Shown: positions 51,948-61,161, counted from the first letter of the stretch. The stretch is DNA of 64,000 nucleotides from JAABRU01 sp050180235 (GCA_050180235.1 JBFXEJ010000002.1:74213-138212); one strand, 5' to 3'. The notes: generated by a model not told the origin, from the sequence alone. Numbers and translations: made by a program.

Positions 51948-52742
51948 CTACTTCCATTGAACAGACGGATAAGTGAGCCATTCCCGAAGCGACCAAACAT
52001 GATCAGTCAGTCCGGCAGCCATCGCAGGGGTTCTGCCTCCGTGTGTTCCGCGTCCGTCATGTTTACGGAGAGTTCTTACCTCCCAACAGAAATTGTAACT
52101 GTACATGGTAAAGTAGGTGACAGCCTCATGAATATCCCAATTTTTTGAGAAACAGCAGGTCTTTCGTACCTTTCTGCCGTTCCTGTTTCTGTCTGTCCCG
52201 TTGTTCCTCTCTATAAAAGCAGTATTAATCTGACTGCTCACCGATGATTTTTCGGGCGACTCTCTGATACTTTCATCAGTACCGAAAACTGTTCTGTATT
52301 CAATCTTTACCACCCGGCCGTTCTCACGGGTTTTATGAACAGTCGCATAATTGATATTTTCCGGCGGTTCTGTATAGGGATTCTTCGGCCGTCCGCGTTT
52401 TCCGGTCCTGGGTGGTATGACTTCATTTCCGTATATATTAAGAATAGCTGTTTTGTAAGGTCTGTATTCATCACTGGTAATAAGATTTATTTTACTTCCG
52501 TCCGTGCGTTTCTGAAATTCAGTCACCGCTTTTTCAGCATTCTCAGCGGTTCTCTTACCGGGAACAGCTGCGGGCACAAGACGGTGTTCGGGATCAAATG
52601 CAACGTGATCCCAATTGTCACCCATCCTTTCATCCGCAGGATCGTCCGGGTTACATTTTTTCTCTTTTTTTCCCACAAACGACCACTTTTCATCAAACTG
52701 CCCCTCACGGGTTTCCGGGGGAAAAAGACACCGGGCCGTCAT
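51948..52742 (-). CDS. IS1-like transposase, DDE domain (ORF B)
   Basis: 264 residues. The first catalytic Asp is in QFDEKWSFVGKK, the second in ITSDEYRPYKTAI, and the Glu in TAFIERNNGTDR. Its frame starts inside ORF A, one base forward (+1) of it, overlapping about 38 bases. In IS1 the two are joined by a -1 shift; here the arrangement differs. Runs of A6 (TTCAAAAAATC) and T5C5 lie in the overlap. The stop codon is just inside the left terminal repeat. Confidence 0.8.
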   Translation of the reverse strand: MTARCLFPPETREGQFDEKWSFVGKKEKKCNPDDPADERMGDNWDHVAFDPEHRLVPAAVPGKRTAENAEKAVTEFQKRTDGSKINLITSDEYRPYKTAILNIYGNEVIPPRTGKRGRPKNPYTEPPENINYATVHKTRENGRVVKIEYRTVFGTDESIRESPEKSSVSSQINTAFIERNNGTDRNRNGRKVRKTCCFSKNWDIHEAVTYFTMYSYNFCWEVRTLRKHDGRGTHGGRTPAMAAGLTDHVWSLREWLTYPSVQWK

Positions 52743-53064
52743 GCAGATTTTTTGAATGTTCTCCTGCAGGCCTGCTGTAACGTATAACAGTATCTTTGTT
52801 TACACCGGTCAGACGTTCTGTCTTACGGACTCCGCACCCTTCCTGAATGTGCTGCAGGACGGATTCAACTTTTTCTTCCGGCAGACGGGAGCCGAACAGT
52901 ACTGTTCCTTTCCGTTCGGAAAAACGGGTTCTGCAGGTTCGACAGTACAGTAATCTTTTATTCTGTTTCCCGTAATGCATACATACAGTCAGATTTCCCG
53001 CACCGCGTTTTCCATAATCACTGCATTCTTTGTTCTGACAGCAGAAATGTGAAAGGTCATCCAT
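52705..53064 (-). CDS. IS1-like transposase, zinc-ribbon/HTH part (ORF A)
   Basis: 119 residues from the ATG at 53064, preceded by AGGAG; the frame is open to 53145. CCQNKEC and YCRTC form an InsA-like zinc ribbon, and TERLTGVNKDTVIRY is the helix-turn-helix. It probably binds the element's ends. It overlaps ORF B in another frame. Confidence 0.75.
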   Translation of the reverse strand: MDDLSHFCCQNKECSDYGKRGAGNLTVCMHYGKQNKRLLYCRTCRTRFSERKGTVLFGSRLPEEKVESVLQHIQEGCGVRKTERLTGVNKDTVIRYSRPAGEHSKNLHDGPVSFSPGNP

Positions 53065-53397
53065 AATATATCTCCTGAAAAATGTAATTCTCTCTATATA
53101 ATGAACATCATGGATAATTATAATGTGTTTTATTTCACATTTCAACTATGATCGGACACTAATCGGTTTTTTGAATACACGAAAATTTTTGTTTGCCTAC
53201 TTATTTATCCCCTGATTTCTGCTGTTTTTCCCAATTCTGCATATCTTACAGTCTTATGAATAAAATTCACTTGCAAAATGTATCAGAATAATTTACGCTG
53301 TATATAACGCATGAGTAAGTTCAAACTGTCTGAACCATAATTTTCATGGATTGAAAAATCAAATCGGTACAAGGTTCCAGTCTGTGCATCTTAAAGT

Positions 53398-53650
53398 CAA
53401 TGCCGTTTCCTTAGGTGATTTCCAGAAAAGAATATACCGGAAAAGTATCAAAAGCTTCCAGCTTTTGCCCTGTGCCTGTGAACTGAAACGGGATATTTAT
53501 TTTCAGAAATCACCTTAAGCAGAAAATTCCCCTCCCCCCGGTGGGAGGGGTCAGGGGATGGGGAAAAACAGCAGTTTGTAATCAGATGATATTTTCACCC
53601 TCCCCTGCCCCTCCCTCAAGGGAGGGGAACCTTAAGGAAACGGTTATGCA
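53398..53650. repeat. Composite element with CAATGCCGTTTCCTTA outer ends
   Basis: CAATGCCGTTTCCTTA on the left and CCTTAAGGAAACGG on the right enclose a family A element and CCCTCCC/GGGAGGG blocks. Same nested plan as 2749-3003. The stretch 53160-53397 holds no gene. Confidence 0.6.
53411..53517. mobile_element. MITE-like family A, copy 2
   Basis: TTAGGTGATTTCCAGAAAAG to CTTTTCAGAAATCACCTTA type ends; the interior AAAAGCTTCCAGCTTTTGCC is conserved with copies 1 and 4. Confidence 0.75.
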
Positions 53651-53697
53651 CAAGTTGGAAGCCTGTGCTACTTTCCAAAGCAAAAAAGGAGACGTTT

Positions 53698-53940
53698 ATG
53701 AAAAACCGGCAAAAGCGTTTTGTAGTTAAGGTCATGTCCATTCTGGTTCTTGCGCTGCTTCCGGCAGGCGCATTCGGGCAGACAGCCGAAGAGATTACAT
53801 CCACAGATGTCTATTATCTGGCAAAATCCATTGATGATTCAATTGTTTCCCTTTATCAGCTTACAGGCAAACTGAGCAAAAAGCGGATCAGCAGCAATCT
53901 CAGGCCCAGGAATGTTTATATGAAGGAATTTATATTTTAA
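53698..53940 (+). CDS. Small secreted protein, probably truncated
   Basis: 80 residues from the ATG at 53698 with AAAAGGAG upstream. KNRQKRFVVK, a hydrophobic VMSILVLALLPAGA core and AFGQ form a clear signal peptide. The mature part of about 55 residues (STDVYYLAKSIDDSIVSLYQ) stops abruptly 50 bases before a family D-like element. The gene may have lost its 3' end. Family not recognised. Confidence 0.55.
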   Translation: MKNRQKRFVVKVMSILVLALLPAGAFGQTAEEITSTDVYYLAKSIDDSIVSLYQLTGKLSKKRISSNLRPRNVYMKEFIF

Positions 53941-53991
53941 CTGCCTGGTTTATCGTGTTGCACAGCAGAAAAAATTACCGAACCATTGAAA

Positions 53992-54158
53992 TATAATGTT
54001 TCAATTTTGGTTTTTTTGGGCATGATTTTTGCAGGGCAGTCTGGACAGAAAAAAATCATCGTTTCCGACCTGAAAAACCCTTCGGGCAGACTGAAAAAAA
54101 ATGTTACCGGCGGCAGGCAGTTTCTGTGCCGTAAAAAACCAAAGCTGAAACATTATAA
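53992..54158. mobile_element. Family D-like element, divergent
   Basis: ATAATGTTTCAATTTTGG and CCAAAGCTGAAACATTAT are 18-base terminal inverted repeats. TTTCTGTGCCG inside links it to family D. Confidence 0.6.
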
Positions 54159-54165
54159 AAAAATA

Positions 54166-54357
54166 GGTAGTGGGACTGCTCATACTGATTTTTTTAATAT
54201 ATAAATCAATATGTTATTTATAATCAGTATAAGCAGTATCATGGATGTATCGTATAACTATTTGTATTTATTATGTATAGACAAAAATCAGTATATTTTT
54301 TAAAATATAATAATATCAAATAGTTAATTTTTTGTCAGTATGTGCAGACCCACTACC
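54166..54357. mobile_element. Element with GGTAGTGGGACTGC terminal repeats
   Basis: GGTAGTGGGACTGCTCATAC and GTATGTGCAGACCCACTACC are near-perfect inverted repeats 192 bases apart, with an AT-rich interior. A related single end (GGATAGTGGGACTTTTCATT) lies near 16469. Confidence 0.6.
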
Positions 54358-54399
54358 AAAAAATAAACCGGTTCAATATAAGTAAATTGGAGAGATGAA

Positions 54400-57105
54400 A
54401 TGGCAAAGGGAATGTATGAAAAACTGGCAGCCGGGATTTCCGCACTCTGCCTGATCGTAAGTTTTTTTCTCAAAGATACCGGAATGACTTTGCAAATCAT
54501 CAGCGCTATTGCTGTTCTCAATTTTTTTGTGCTGCTGTTTACCCTGTTCCGGCGTCAGTCCATATCCTCTTTTACACTGCTGATTTTTTTCTTTCAGATG
54601 GCACTGCTGTGCCGCATGTTCTTTCTGCTGCATCAGATGCCCGGAGAAATCCATTACAGTTATGCCCGGGCCCCGCACTGGCAGGACTGGATCATGTATT
54701 CAGGAAGCCATGTTCTGAAAGCCCTTGATGTTGCTGACATCATTGAATTATACCATATAAACTTTACAGAAAAAATTATTCCCCAAAGCCTTTGGGCACG
54801 GCTTTCCCTTCTGGGACTGAATCTTTCTGCGGCTTTTTTTGTCCTGGGTTTTCTCTTCAGTCTTTTCAACAGCCCCGCGTTTCTCACATTTCCGGGCGGA
54901 ACCGCGAAAAAATATGCCATACGGGGAATGGTCATCACTGTTCTTTCCCTGTCCGGATATGCCTGGAGTAATCACTGGGATACGGGAAAATGGGCCATGT
55001 GTCTGTGGAACAGTATCCTGAACACTTTGGATATAGGCGATGCCATGCCTTTGTTCGGATTGTCCTTTTTTCCCTGGGAGACAAAGGGATGGCTGTCCGG
55101 ACTGTCTCTTGTTTTCCGGATTCTTTTCGGTCTGTGCCTGATCGGTCTGTCCAACCGTCATGTGCTGCGTCTGCTGGCCAGCGGGGAGTTTATTCAGAAA
55201 ATGTCCCTGATTGCTGTATCCTCTGAATATGGCACAGACAAACGGGTGGCGGCTATCGGGAGACTGGCCCAGCGCAGGTCAGTGGCAGAATCCGCGATTC
55301 CCAATCTTGTGAAACTGGTCTCAGACAGCAGTTCCCAGATTCGCAATGCCGCATCCGATGCTTTGGAAAAGATTGATCCGCAATGGACAGCCGGCTTACA
55401 TGCACGCAAAATCATACCGGATCTGATCCGGATGCTTAAAAACAGTGACAGGGATATTCAGATGAGCGCTGCCCGAATGATGGGCAAGATGGGGGAGAAC
55501 GCAGAAATGGCAGTGCCGGAACTGATAAATCTTATTGAAAGTGACGATGGCGGAATGCGGCGCATCGGGACAGATACACTGGTGCAGATCGGAGCCTCTG
55601 CCATTCCCCGGCTGATCCGCAGACTGGAAAACGCGTCAGAGGATTTGAGCCGGATTATTCTTGATATTGCAGAGCAGATCAGTCCCCTGTGGAAAAAAGA
55701 GGAAAATGCCAAAAATGAAATCCGGCGCTATATCCGGATGATGACAGAGGAAGACGGCAATGCCCGCAGATCTGCTGTCAGAATACTCGGACTTATAGGC
55801 CCGGAATCAGAAGAGATCATTTCCCAACTGATACAGGCCATTTCAGACAACAATATGCGGCGTTCAGCCATTGCCCTGCTGGAAAAAATGGGAACTGAGG
55901 CCAGACCCGCCATGCCCCGTCTTCTTGATACTTTGGCAGAAAATGACAGCACTGTCACTGAACCGGTTATGAATGCGCTTGACAGCATTGATCCGCAGTG
56001 GCGCAAAACAGATGAGGCACGTGAGGCAGCGCGGCGTTTTATCACTGCACTGGAACAGGGGGATCAGTCCGCATATGAAAAACCTGATGAGGCCCTGATG
56101 AAAATCGGTTTTTCAGCGATTCCCCTTCTTGCGGAAAATCTGGCATCCATGAACCGGAATCTCCAGAGCAAAGCCGCAAAAATCCTGAAAGCAGTCAATC
56201 CCAACTGGCCGAAAACCGCTGAGGCTGCGGATGCGGTTCCTGCCCTTACTGCGGCACTGTATGATGAAAACTGGTATGTGCGCAGTTCAGCCGCCAAAGT
56301 GCTGGGAATGATCGGCCCTCCGGCCAGACAGGCTGTGCCCCAGCTTGTAAAGGGAATGGCCGACACCAACAAAACCATCCGCGCCACCTTCAAAGCCGCT
56401 CTGGATCGGATTATGCTCAAAGATCATAATTTTGATGAAGATGATAAGGAAAAATCCGGCAAACCTGTTATTCAGAGTGATCGGGAAGAGGTGGTGCGCT
56501 TTGTGAATGCACTCAGAGACAGTGATAAAAAAATACGGGAAAATGCCGCTTTGTCTTTGGGAAAACTGGAACCCCCCGCGACTGAGGCCATTGCCCATCT
56601 GCTGGAAATACTGGCTGATGAAGAGCAGGCTGTCCGGCAGGCTGCTGTTATGGCTTTGGGAACCATTGATCCCATGTGGCGGGATCGGGAAGAGGCCGCG
56701 CAGGTGATACTGCCTTTTTTGCAGGCTCTCACAGGCGGACAGTCTGCCTGGCAGCGTCCTTCGGAAGCGCTCGCGGCAATTGGCAGAGGAGCTATCCGGC
56801 ATCTTATTCCCCTGCTGACCGAAAGCAACAAAATGATCGCGGATGCGGCCGCTCAGCTTCTGGAACAGACTGATCCGCAATGGGCCCAAAGCGGGGAAGC
56901 CCCGCAGGCTGTTCCCGCACTTGCAGAAAAACTTTCGGCAGAGCAGTGGTTTGTGCGCTGCGCGGCTGCGGAAATTCTGGGGAAAATTGGGCCGCCCGCG
57001 AAAAAAGCCGTGCCGCATCTGGTCAAAGGGCTGTCTGACAAAAATAAGCAGGTGCGCACTGCATTTAAAGAGGCTATGGACAGGATTCTGCTGAAAAAAC
57101 AGTGA
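54400..57105 (+). CDS. Membrane protein with a long HEAT-repeat domain
   Basis: 901 residues. The first 270 contain several transmembrane helices (for example AVLNFFVLLFTLF, LNLSAAFFVLGFLFSLF). The rest is a solenoid of about 12 HEAT/PBS-lyase-type repeats (IPNLVKLVSDSSSQIRNAAS, VPELINLIESDDGGMRRIG). Two blocks near 610-690 and 830-900 are close paralogues (VPALTAALYDENWYVRSSAA / VPALAEKLSAEQWFVRCAAA), showing an internal duplication. HEAT solenoids bind proteins, so this is probably a membrane-anchored scaffold of unknown partner. GGAGAG precedes the ATG. Confidence 0.8.
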   Translation: MAKGMYEKLAAGISALCLIVSFFLKDTGMTLQIISAIAVLNFFVLLFTLFRRQSISSFTLLIFFFQMALLCRMFFLLHQMPGEIHYSYARAPHWQDWIMYSGSHVLKALDVADIIELYHINFTEKIIPQSLWARLSLLGLNLSAAFFVLGFLFSLFNSPAFLTFPGGTAKKYAIRGMVITVLSLSGYAWSNHWDTGKWAMCLWNSILNTLDIGDAMPLFGLSFFPWETKGWLSGLSLVFRILFGLCLIGLSNRHVLRLLASGEFIQKMSLIAVSSEYGTDKRVAAIGRLAQRRSVAESAIPNLVKLVSDSSSQIRNAASDALEKIDPQWTAGLHARKIIPDLIRMLKNSDRDIQMSAARMMGKMGENAEMAVPELINLIESDDGGMRRIGTDTLVQIGASAIPRLIRRLENASEDLSRIILDIAEQISPLWKKEENAKNEIRRYIRMMTEEDGNARRSAVRILGLIGPESEEIISQLIQAISDNNMRRSAIALLEKMGTEARPAMPRLLDTLAENDSTVTEPVMNALDSIDPQWRKTDEAREAARRFITALEQGDQSAYEKPDEALMKIGFSAIPLLAENLASMNRNLQSKAAKILKAVNPNWPKTAEAADAVPALTAALYDENWYVRSSAAKVLGMIGPPARQAVPQLVKGMADTNKTIRATFKAALDRIMLKDHNFDEDDKEKSGKPVIQSDREEVVRFVNALRDSDKKIRENAALSLGKLEPPATEAIAHLLEILADEEQAVRQAAVMALGTIDPMWRDREEAAQVILPFLQALTGGQSAWQRPSEALAAIGRGAIRHLIPLLTESNKMIADAAAQLLEQTDPQWAQSGEAPQAVPALAEKLSAEQWFVRCAAAEILGKIGPPAKKAVPHLVKGLSDKNKQVRTAFKEAMDRILLKKQ

Positions 57106-57205
57106 AAATAACGGAAATGATTTCTGAACTGTTATTTTAAAAACAGTTAAAAATTTCAGCATGTTCAAACGCTTTTGCCTGTAAAATGCTCATATCCTCC
57201 GTATT

Positions 57206-57290
57206 ATACCGATTCTCTATTGATTCTATACGGTACAGAACATAAATCCGGAGGAGTGCAAAAATTAAGCGGAGCGGTTTTTTGCAAACG
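57206..57290. repeat. Partial family C element
   Basis: ATACCGATTCTCTATTGATT, then AATCCGGAGGAGTGCAAAAA and GCGGAGCGGTTTTTTGCAAA. The opposite end is missing. Confidence 0.55.
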
Positions 57291-57373
57291 CTAATATGAA
57301 ATCTGAGAAACAGTTGCGCATTGGCTGTCTCCGGCCCGGTCAGGTTTCCCTGTCTTTGAAAACTGCCTGTTTT

Positions 57374-58036
57374 TTATACATCCTTCTTCTGCAACTGGTT
57401 CAGGGCGTCATTCGGACCTAAGATGATCATCAGATCATCTTCCATAAGTTCATAATTGGCTGTTGGAATGATATTCAAATCTTCCGAATCTTTTTTCCGT
57501 ATGGCCACAACCTGAACACCGAAACGGTTGATCAGGTTAAGTTCCCTCAATGCCTTTCCCAAAAAGGATTTGGGCGGCGGAATCCGGACAATGCTGTATC
57601 CCTGAATGGACGGCAGATAATCCAGCAGATTGGGATTGTGGAGCCTTTCCCCCAGATGGCTGGCCTGATCCCTTTCCGGGAAAACAATTTCATGAGCACC
57701 GATTTTTTTGAGAATGCGCGCGTGTGAATCACTGGTTGCTTTGGCAAGCAGATGTTTCACGCCCAGATCGTTCAGATTGAGGGTGGTGAGAATGGAATCA
57801 CTCAGATTGGTGCCTATGCAGACCACCACAGTATCCATTTCCCTGATACCCAGCGAGTCCAGAGCTTTAATATCTGTTGAATCAGCCACCACAGCCTGAC
57901 TCACATGGTCCCTGATATCCTGAATCATGGCCGGTTTTTTGTCAATGGCCAGCACCTCATGCCCTTTTCCGCAAAGATGGATGGCCAGATAATAACCGAA
58001 ATTCCCCATACCGATAATGGCAAACTGTTTTTTCAT
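57374..58036 (-). CDS. ktrA: Potassium channel regulatory subunit (KtrA/TrkA)
   Basis: 220 residues: one N-terminal RCK/TrkA-N Rossmann domain (GMGNFG, 9-14; ADSTD) and one C-terminal TrkA-C domain (VVAIRKKD...MIILGPND). The single-copy arrangement is KtrA rather than the double-domain TrkA. It binds ATP/ADP or NAD(H) and gates the channel encoded 3 bases upstream. Confidence 0.9.
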   Translation of the reverse strand: MKKQFAIIGMGNFGYYLAIHLCGKGHEVLAIDKKPAMIQDIRDHVSQAVVADSTDIKALDSLGIREMDTVVVCIGTNLSDSILTTLNLNDLGVKHLLAKATSDSHARILKKIGAHEIVFPERDQASHLGERLHNPNLLDYLPSIQGYSIVRIPPPKSFLGKALRELNLINRFGVQVVAIRKKDSEDLNIIPTANYELMEDDLMIILGPNDALNQLQKKDV

Positions 58037-58039
58037 TGT

Positions 58040-59425
58040 CTATCCTATCATAATATCTTCTTCTGCGTGATGGTACAGACTGACACGCTTCCGGCTGATG
58101 GCAATGCCGATAACCAGCGGCCCCAGCCGTCCCACAAACATCAGCACAGTGATAATCAGTTTTCCCGGAACAGAAAGCCCGCCGGTTACCCCTGTGGAAA
58201 GCCCTACTGTTCCAAACGCACTGACCACCTCAAAAAGATATTCCAGAAATTTCCCTTTGGATTTCAGATGTGAAATATCACCAAGTTCTGTTATCATCAG
58301 AAGCATAACCGCTCCTGAGATCAGCATCATGCTCAGAATTACCAGACTGACAGCTTTCCATACGGCTGAAACCGGAATGGTACGGCGGAATATCTGCGGA
58401 TAATCATAGCCCCGGATACGGGAAAATCCCAGCAGCACAAGTGTGGAAAATGTTGTGGTTTTAACACCTCCCGCGCAGGAACCTGGACACGCTCCGATGA
58501 ACATGAGCATAATAACAAGAAAAAGGGTTTCATCAGCAAGAGCTTCCACAGGCAGGCTGTTGAATCCGGCTGTGCGTGCGCTCACAGCCTGAAAAAATGC
58601 GGACAGAAAACGTCCCGGAACCGACAGCGGAGCCAGGGTATTGCGCCATTCCATCATCAGGATCAGCAGGGTGCTTACGGCCAGCAGAACCGCAGTGGTG
58701 GAAAGGGCCAGTTTGGAATGGAGACTGAGCTGATGCCAGGTATCTTTTTTAAAAGGAACGAGCCGTCTGAGTTCCGAAAGTACCAGAAAACCAATGCCGC
58801 CGGTAATTATCAGAAAACAGACGGTCAGATTTATCATCCAATCTTCCCGGTACTGCACCAGACTGTCGGAAAAAAGGGAAAATCCAGCGTTGCAGAATGC
58901 GCTTACCGAATGAAAAACTGAAAGCCATACTGCCCGGCCCGCACTGTTTCCGGGCAGAAAACAGAAAAACAGGATGATAACTCCGATAAGTTCCGGAATC
59001 AGGGCAAATACCATTACATCACGGATGATCTCGGCAGCCCCCTGCTCTTTTCTGTGGGTGAAGGTATCCTGAATGACAAGCCTGTCCGTCATGCCCGGCC
59101 GCTTTCCCGCTATCAGAAGAATCAGTGTGGAAAGGGTCATGATGCCCAGCCCCCCTGCCTGAATCAGAATCAGAATGACGGTCTGTCCAAAGGGGCTGAA
59201 AAATGTTCCCGTATCTGCCACGGCAAGCCCGGTGACACATGCTGCGGATGCGGCCGTGAACATGGCGTCAGTAAATCCCATGCGCACACCTGCTGATGAG
59301 ATGGGCAGCATGAGCAGAAAGGTTCCGATACTTATAAGCAGGATAAAGCCGCCAATGGAAATGCGCGCGGGAAACTCAAGAAACCATCTGGACAGACGTT
59401 CTGTGCTTTTTTTTAAATAATTCAT
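58040..59425 (-). CDS. ktrB: Potassium uptake membrane subunit (KtrB/TrkH)
   Basis: 461 residues, polytopic. Four pore loops are visible around ASAACVTGLAV, AFCNAGFS, ARTAGFN and AFGTVGLSTG, the last three with the single selectivity-filter glycine of the Ktr/Trk superfamily. It transports potassium, often with sodium, under control of KtrA. The two genes form an operon with the channel first. Confidence 0.93.
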   Translation of the reverse strand: MNYLKKSTERLSRWFLEFPARISIGGFILLISIGTFLLMLPISSAGVRMGFTDAMFTAASAACVTGLAVADTGTFFSPFGQTVILILIQAGGLGIMTLSTLILLIAGKRPGMTDRLVIQDTFTHRKEQGAAEIIRDVMVFALIPELIGVIILFFCFLPGNSAGRAVWLSVFHSVSAFCNAGFSLFSDSLVQYREDWMINLTVCFLIITGGIGFLVLSELRRLVPFKKDTWHQLSLHSKLALSTTAVLLAVSTLLILMMEWRNTLAPLSVPGRFLSAFFQAVSARTAGFNSLPVEALADETLFLVIMLMFIGACPGSCAGGVKTTTFSTLVLLGFSRIRGYDYPQIFRRTIPVSAVWKAVSLVILSMMLISGAVMLLMITELGDISHLKSKGKFLEYLFEVVSAFGTVGLSTGVTGGLSVPGKLIITVLMFVGRLGPLVIGIAISRKRVSLYHHAEEDIMIG

Positions 59426-59448
59426 GTTACGCAGCCCTTATAAAAATC

Positions 59449-59551
59449 AGGTGATTTACAGAAAAGAATATCCCGGAAAAGCAGCACAGGCTTCCGGTCT
59501 GTGCCTTGTGACTGTGAACTGAACCGGGATATTTATTTTCAGAAATCACCT
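59449..59551. mobile_element. MITE-like family A, copy 3
   Basis: GTGATTTACAGAAAAGAATA to TATTTTCAGAAATCACC. The flanks carry the same 10 bases, TAAAAATCAG, on both sides: a candidate target-site duplication. Between 59552 and 60071 there are only a CCGGAATT/GGATTCCGG hairpin (59590-59645) and simple repeats. Confidence 0.7.
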
Positions 59552-60071
59552 AAAAATCAGGAAGTTATTTTTTTATCAGCATTCCGGAGAAAGCCGGAAT
59601 TCATTAATTCCAATATGTTCCGGATTCCGGCTTTCGCCGGTATGACGGTGGTGCATAACATGTGATGATAATGAAGTTTTGTGTTTACCGGCCTGCAGGA
59701 TGAAAATTTTTCCACAGTTTTTACCTGTTTTTCAAAATAGTTATGAAATTTTACACAGTCTCATCATATCGGCGGATGCAGACGGTATAATATGACAGCG
59801 GATCAGATGAATTCATCTGTCCAATCATAACTTGTCCCCTGCAAAAGTCAAACAGAAAAAGCAGGCTCCCAAAGAGGAACATGCTTTCATTTTTTCAGAC
59901 AGTCATAGAAAAAAATCTGTTGAAATGTAAGTATTTTTACAGGACACAGGGGAAAACACTCTGTGTCCTCTGCGGGAAATTTGATAGTGGATCAAATCAG
60001 TTGATTCTGAAATTCCCCTCACCGAAGGTAGTGTAGAGTTTTTTTCCGCATCATCAGCCGGTTTGACCCAC

Positions 60072-60178
60072 TAAGGTGATTTCCAGGAAAGAATATACCA
60101 GAAAAGTAGCAAAAGCTTCCAGCTTTTGCTCTGTGCCTGTGAACTGAACCGGGATATTTATTTTCAGAAATCACCTAA
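60072..60178. mobile_element. MITE-like family A, copy 4
   Basis: TAAGGTGATTTCCAGGAAAG to TTTTCAGAAATCACCTAA; the interior closely matches copy 2. Confidence 0.75.
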
Positions 60179-60245
60179 CGGAAATTCCTGTGCTATGCAG
60201 CCGGTAAGAACTGATCCATCAGACCTTCTGCAAAACTTCAAAATA

Positions 60246-60283
60246 TTGACTCCGCATGAGATTTATGATATAATAATTTTATT
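60246..60283 (+). promoter_or_regulatory. Strong predicted promoter, near-leaderless
   Basis: TTGACT (60246), 17 bases, TATAAT (60269). The expected start of transcription is about 60281, only 3 bases before the livF ATG, and there is no Shine-Dalgarno sequence. Confidence 0.7.
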
Positions 60284-61021
60284 ATGCTACGTCTTTTAAA
60301 CATCAATACATCCTATGGCCTGATCCGTGTGCTGAAAAATGTCTCCCTTCATGTCAGCAAAGGGGAGATCGTCACCCTTATCGGCGCAAACGGCGCTGGA
60401 AAAACCACGACCCTGCGCTCTGTCAGCGGACTGCATCCTGTGCAGGAGGGGCAGATATTTTTCAAAGACAAAGACATCACCAATATGCGCGCGGAAAAAC
60501 TGGTGCGTTTCGGCATTGCCCAGGTTCCGGAAGGACGCCAGATATTCCGGCCCATGACTGTGGAGGAAAATCTGGAAATCGGTGGCTACCTGATGCACAG
60601 ACTTCACGGAAAAAAGCAGTTGCAGGCTGGCATTGAGGAAATGTTTGACATGTTTCCCATTCTCCGGGAGAGGAAGAAACAGTACGCGGGAACCCTGAGC
60701 GGAGGAGAACAGCAGATGCTCGCGATTGCTATGTCTTTAATGCTCAAACCTCAACTGCTCCTGCTGGATGAACCTTCCATGGGACTTGCGCCCCTGATTG
60801 TCAAAGACATCTTCCGCGTTATTTCACAACTGCGGGAAAAAGAAGGGCTTACCGTGCTGCTGGTGGAACAGAACGCAAATGCTGCTCTGAAAGTGGCAGA
60901 CCGGGGCTATGTGATGGAAACCGGAAAAATCATTATTCAGGACAAAGCAGATGCGCTGCTGGAAAATCAGGAAGTCCGGCGCGCATATCTCGGTAAAGAC
61001 AAGCGGGAAATATGGGAGTGA
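60284..61021 (+). CDS. livF: Branched-chain amino acid ABC transporter ATPase (LivF)
   Basis: 245 residues. Walker A GANGAGKTT, signature LSGGEQQML, Walker B LLLLDEPSMGLAP and the AQVPEGRQIFRPMTVEENL segment are typical of LivF. It energises branched-chain amino acid or related uptake. No livG, livH, livM or livJ lies nearby, so the gene is an orphan. Its stop codon abuts a family C element (TGA, whose A is the first base of ATACC), which probably altered the last residues (GKDKREIWE). Confidence 0.9.
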   Translation: MLRLLNINTSYGLIRVLKNVSLHVSKGEIVTLIGANGAGKTTTLRSVSGLHPVQEGQIFFKDKDITNMRAEKLVRFGIAQVPEGRQIFRPMTVEENLEIGGYLMHRLHGKKQLQAGIEEMFDMFPILRERKKQYAGTLSGGEQQMLAIAMSLMLKPQLLLLDEPSMGLAPLIVKDIFRVISQLREKEGLTVLLVEQNANAALKVADRGYVMETGKIIIQDKADALLENQEVRRAYLGKDKREIWE

Positions 61022-61134
61022 TACCGATTCGCCATTGGTTTAATCCAATATTGCAGTTCCGGCTGTGCAAAAAACCGCTCCGCTTAATTTTTGCACTCCT
61101 CCGGATCAGTATCAATTCAATGGAGAATCGGTAT
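61021..61134. mobile_element. MITE-like family C, copy
   Basis: ATACCGATTCGCCATTGGTT to TCAATGGAGAATCGGTAT with the GTGCAAAAAACCGCTCCGC core. It separates livF from the DUF3124 gene. Confidence 0.75.
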
Positions 61135-61161
61135 GAAAACATCATCCAAAGGAGAATAAAA

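Larger units (their letters stand above)
51943..53159 (-). mobile_element. IS1-like insertion sequence, about 1.2 kb
   Basis: The imperfect terminal repeats are GTGTCCTACTTCCATTGAA on the left and, reverse-complemented, GTGTCCGATCATAGTTGAA on the right. Two overlapping minus-strand frames encode a zinc-ribbon/HTH protein and a DDE transposase, the IS1 layout. No convincing target-site duplication is visible. Confidence 0.75.
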
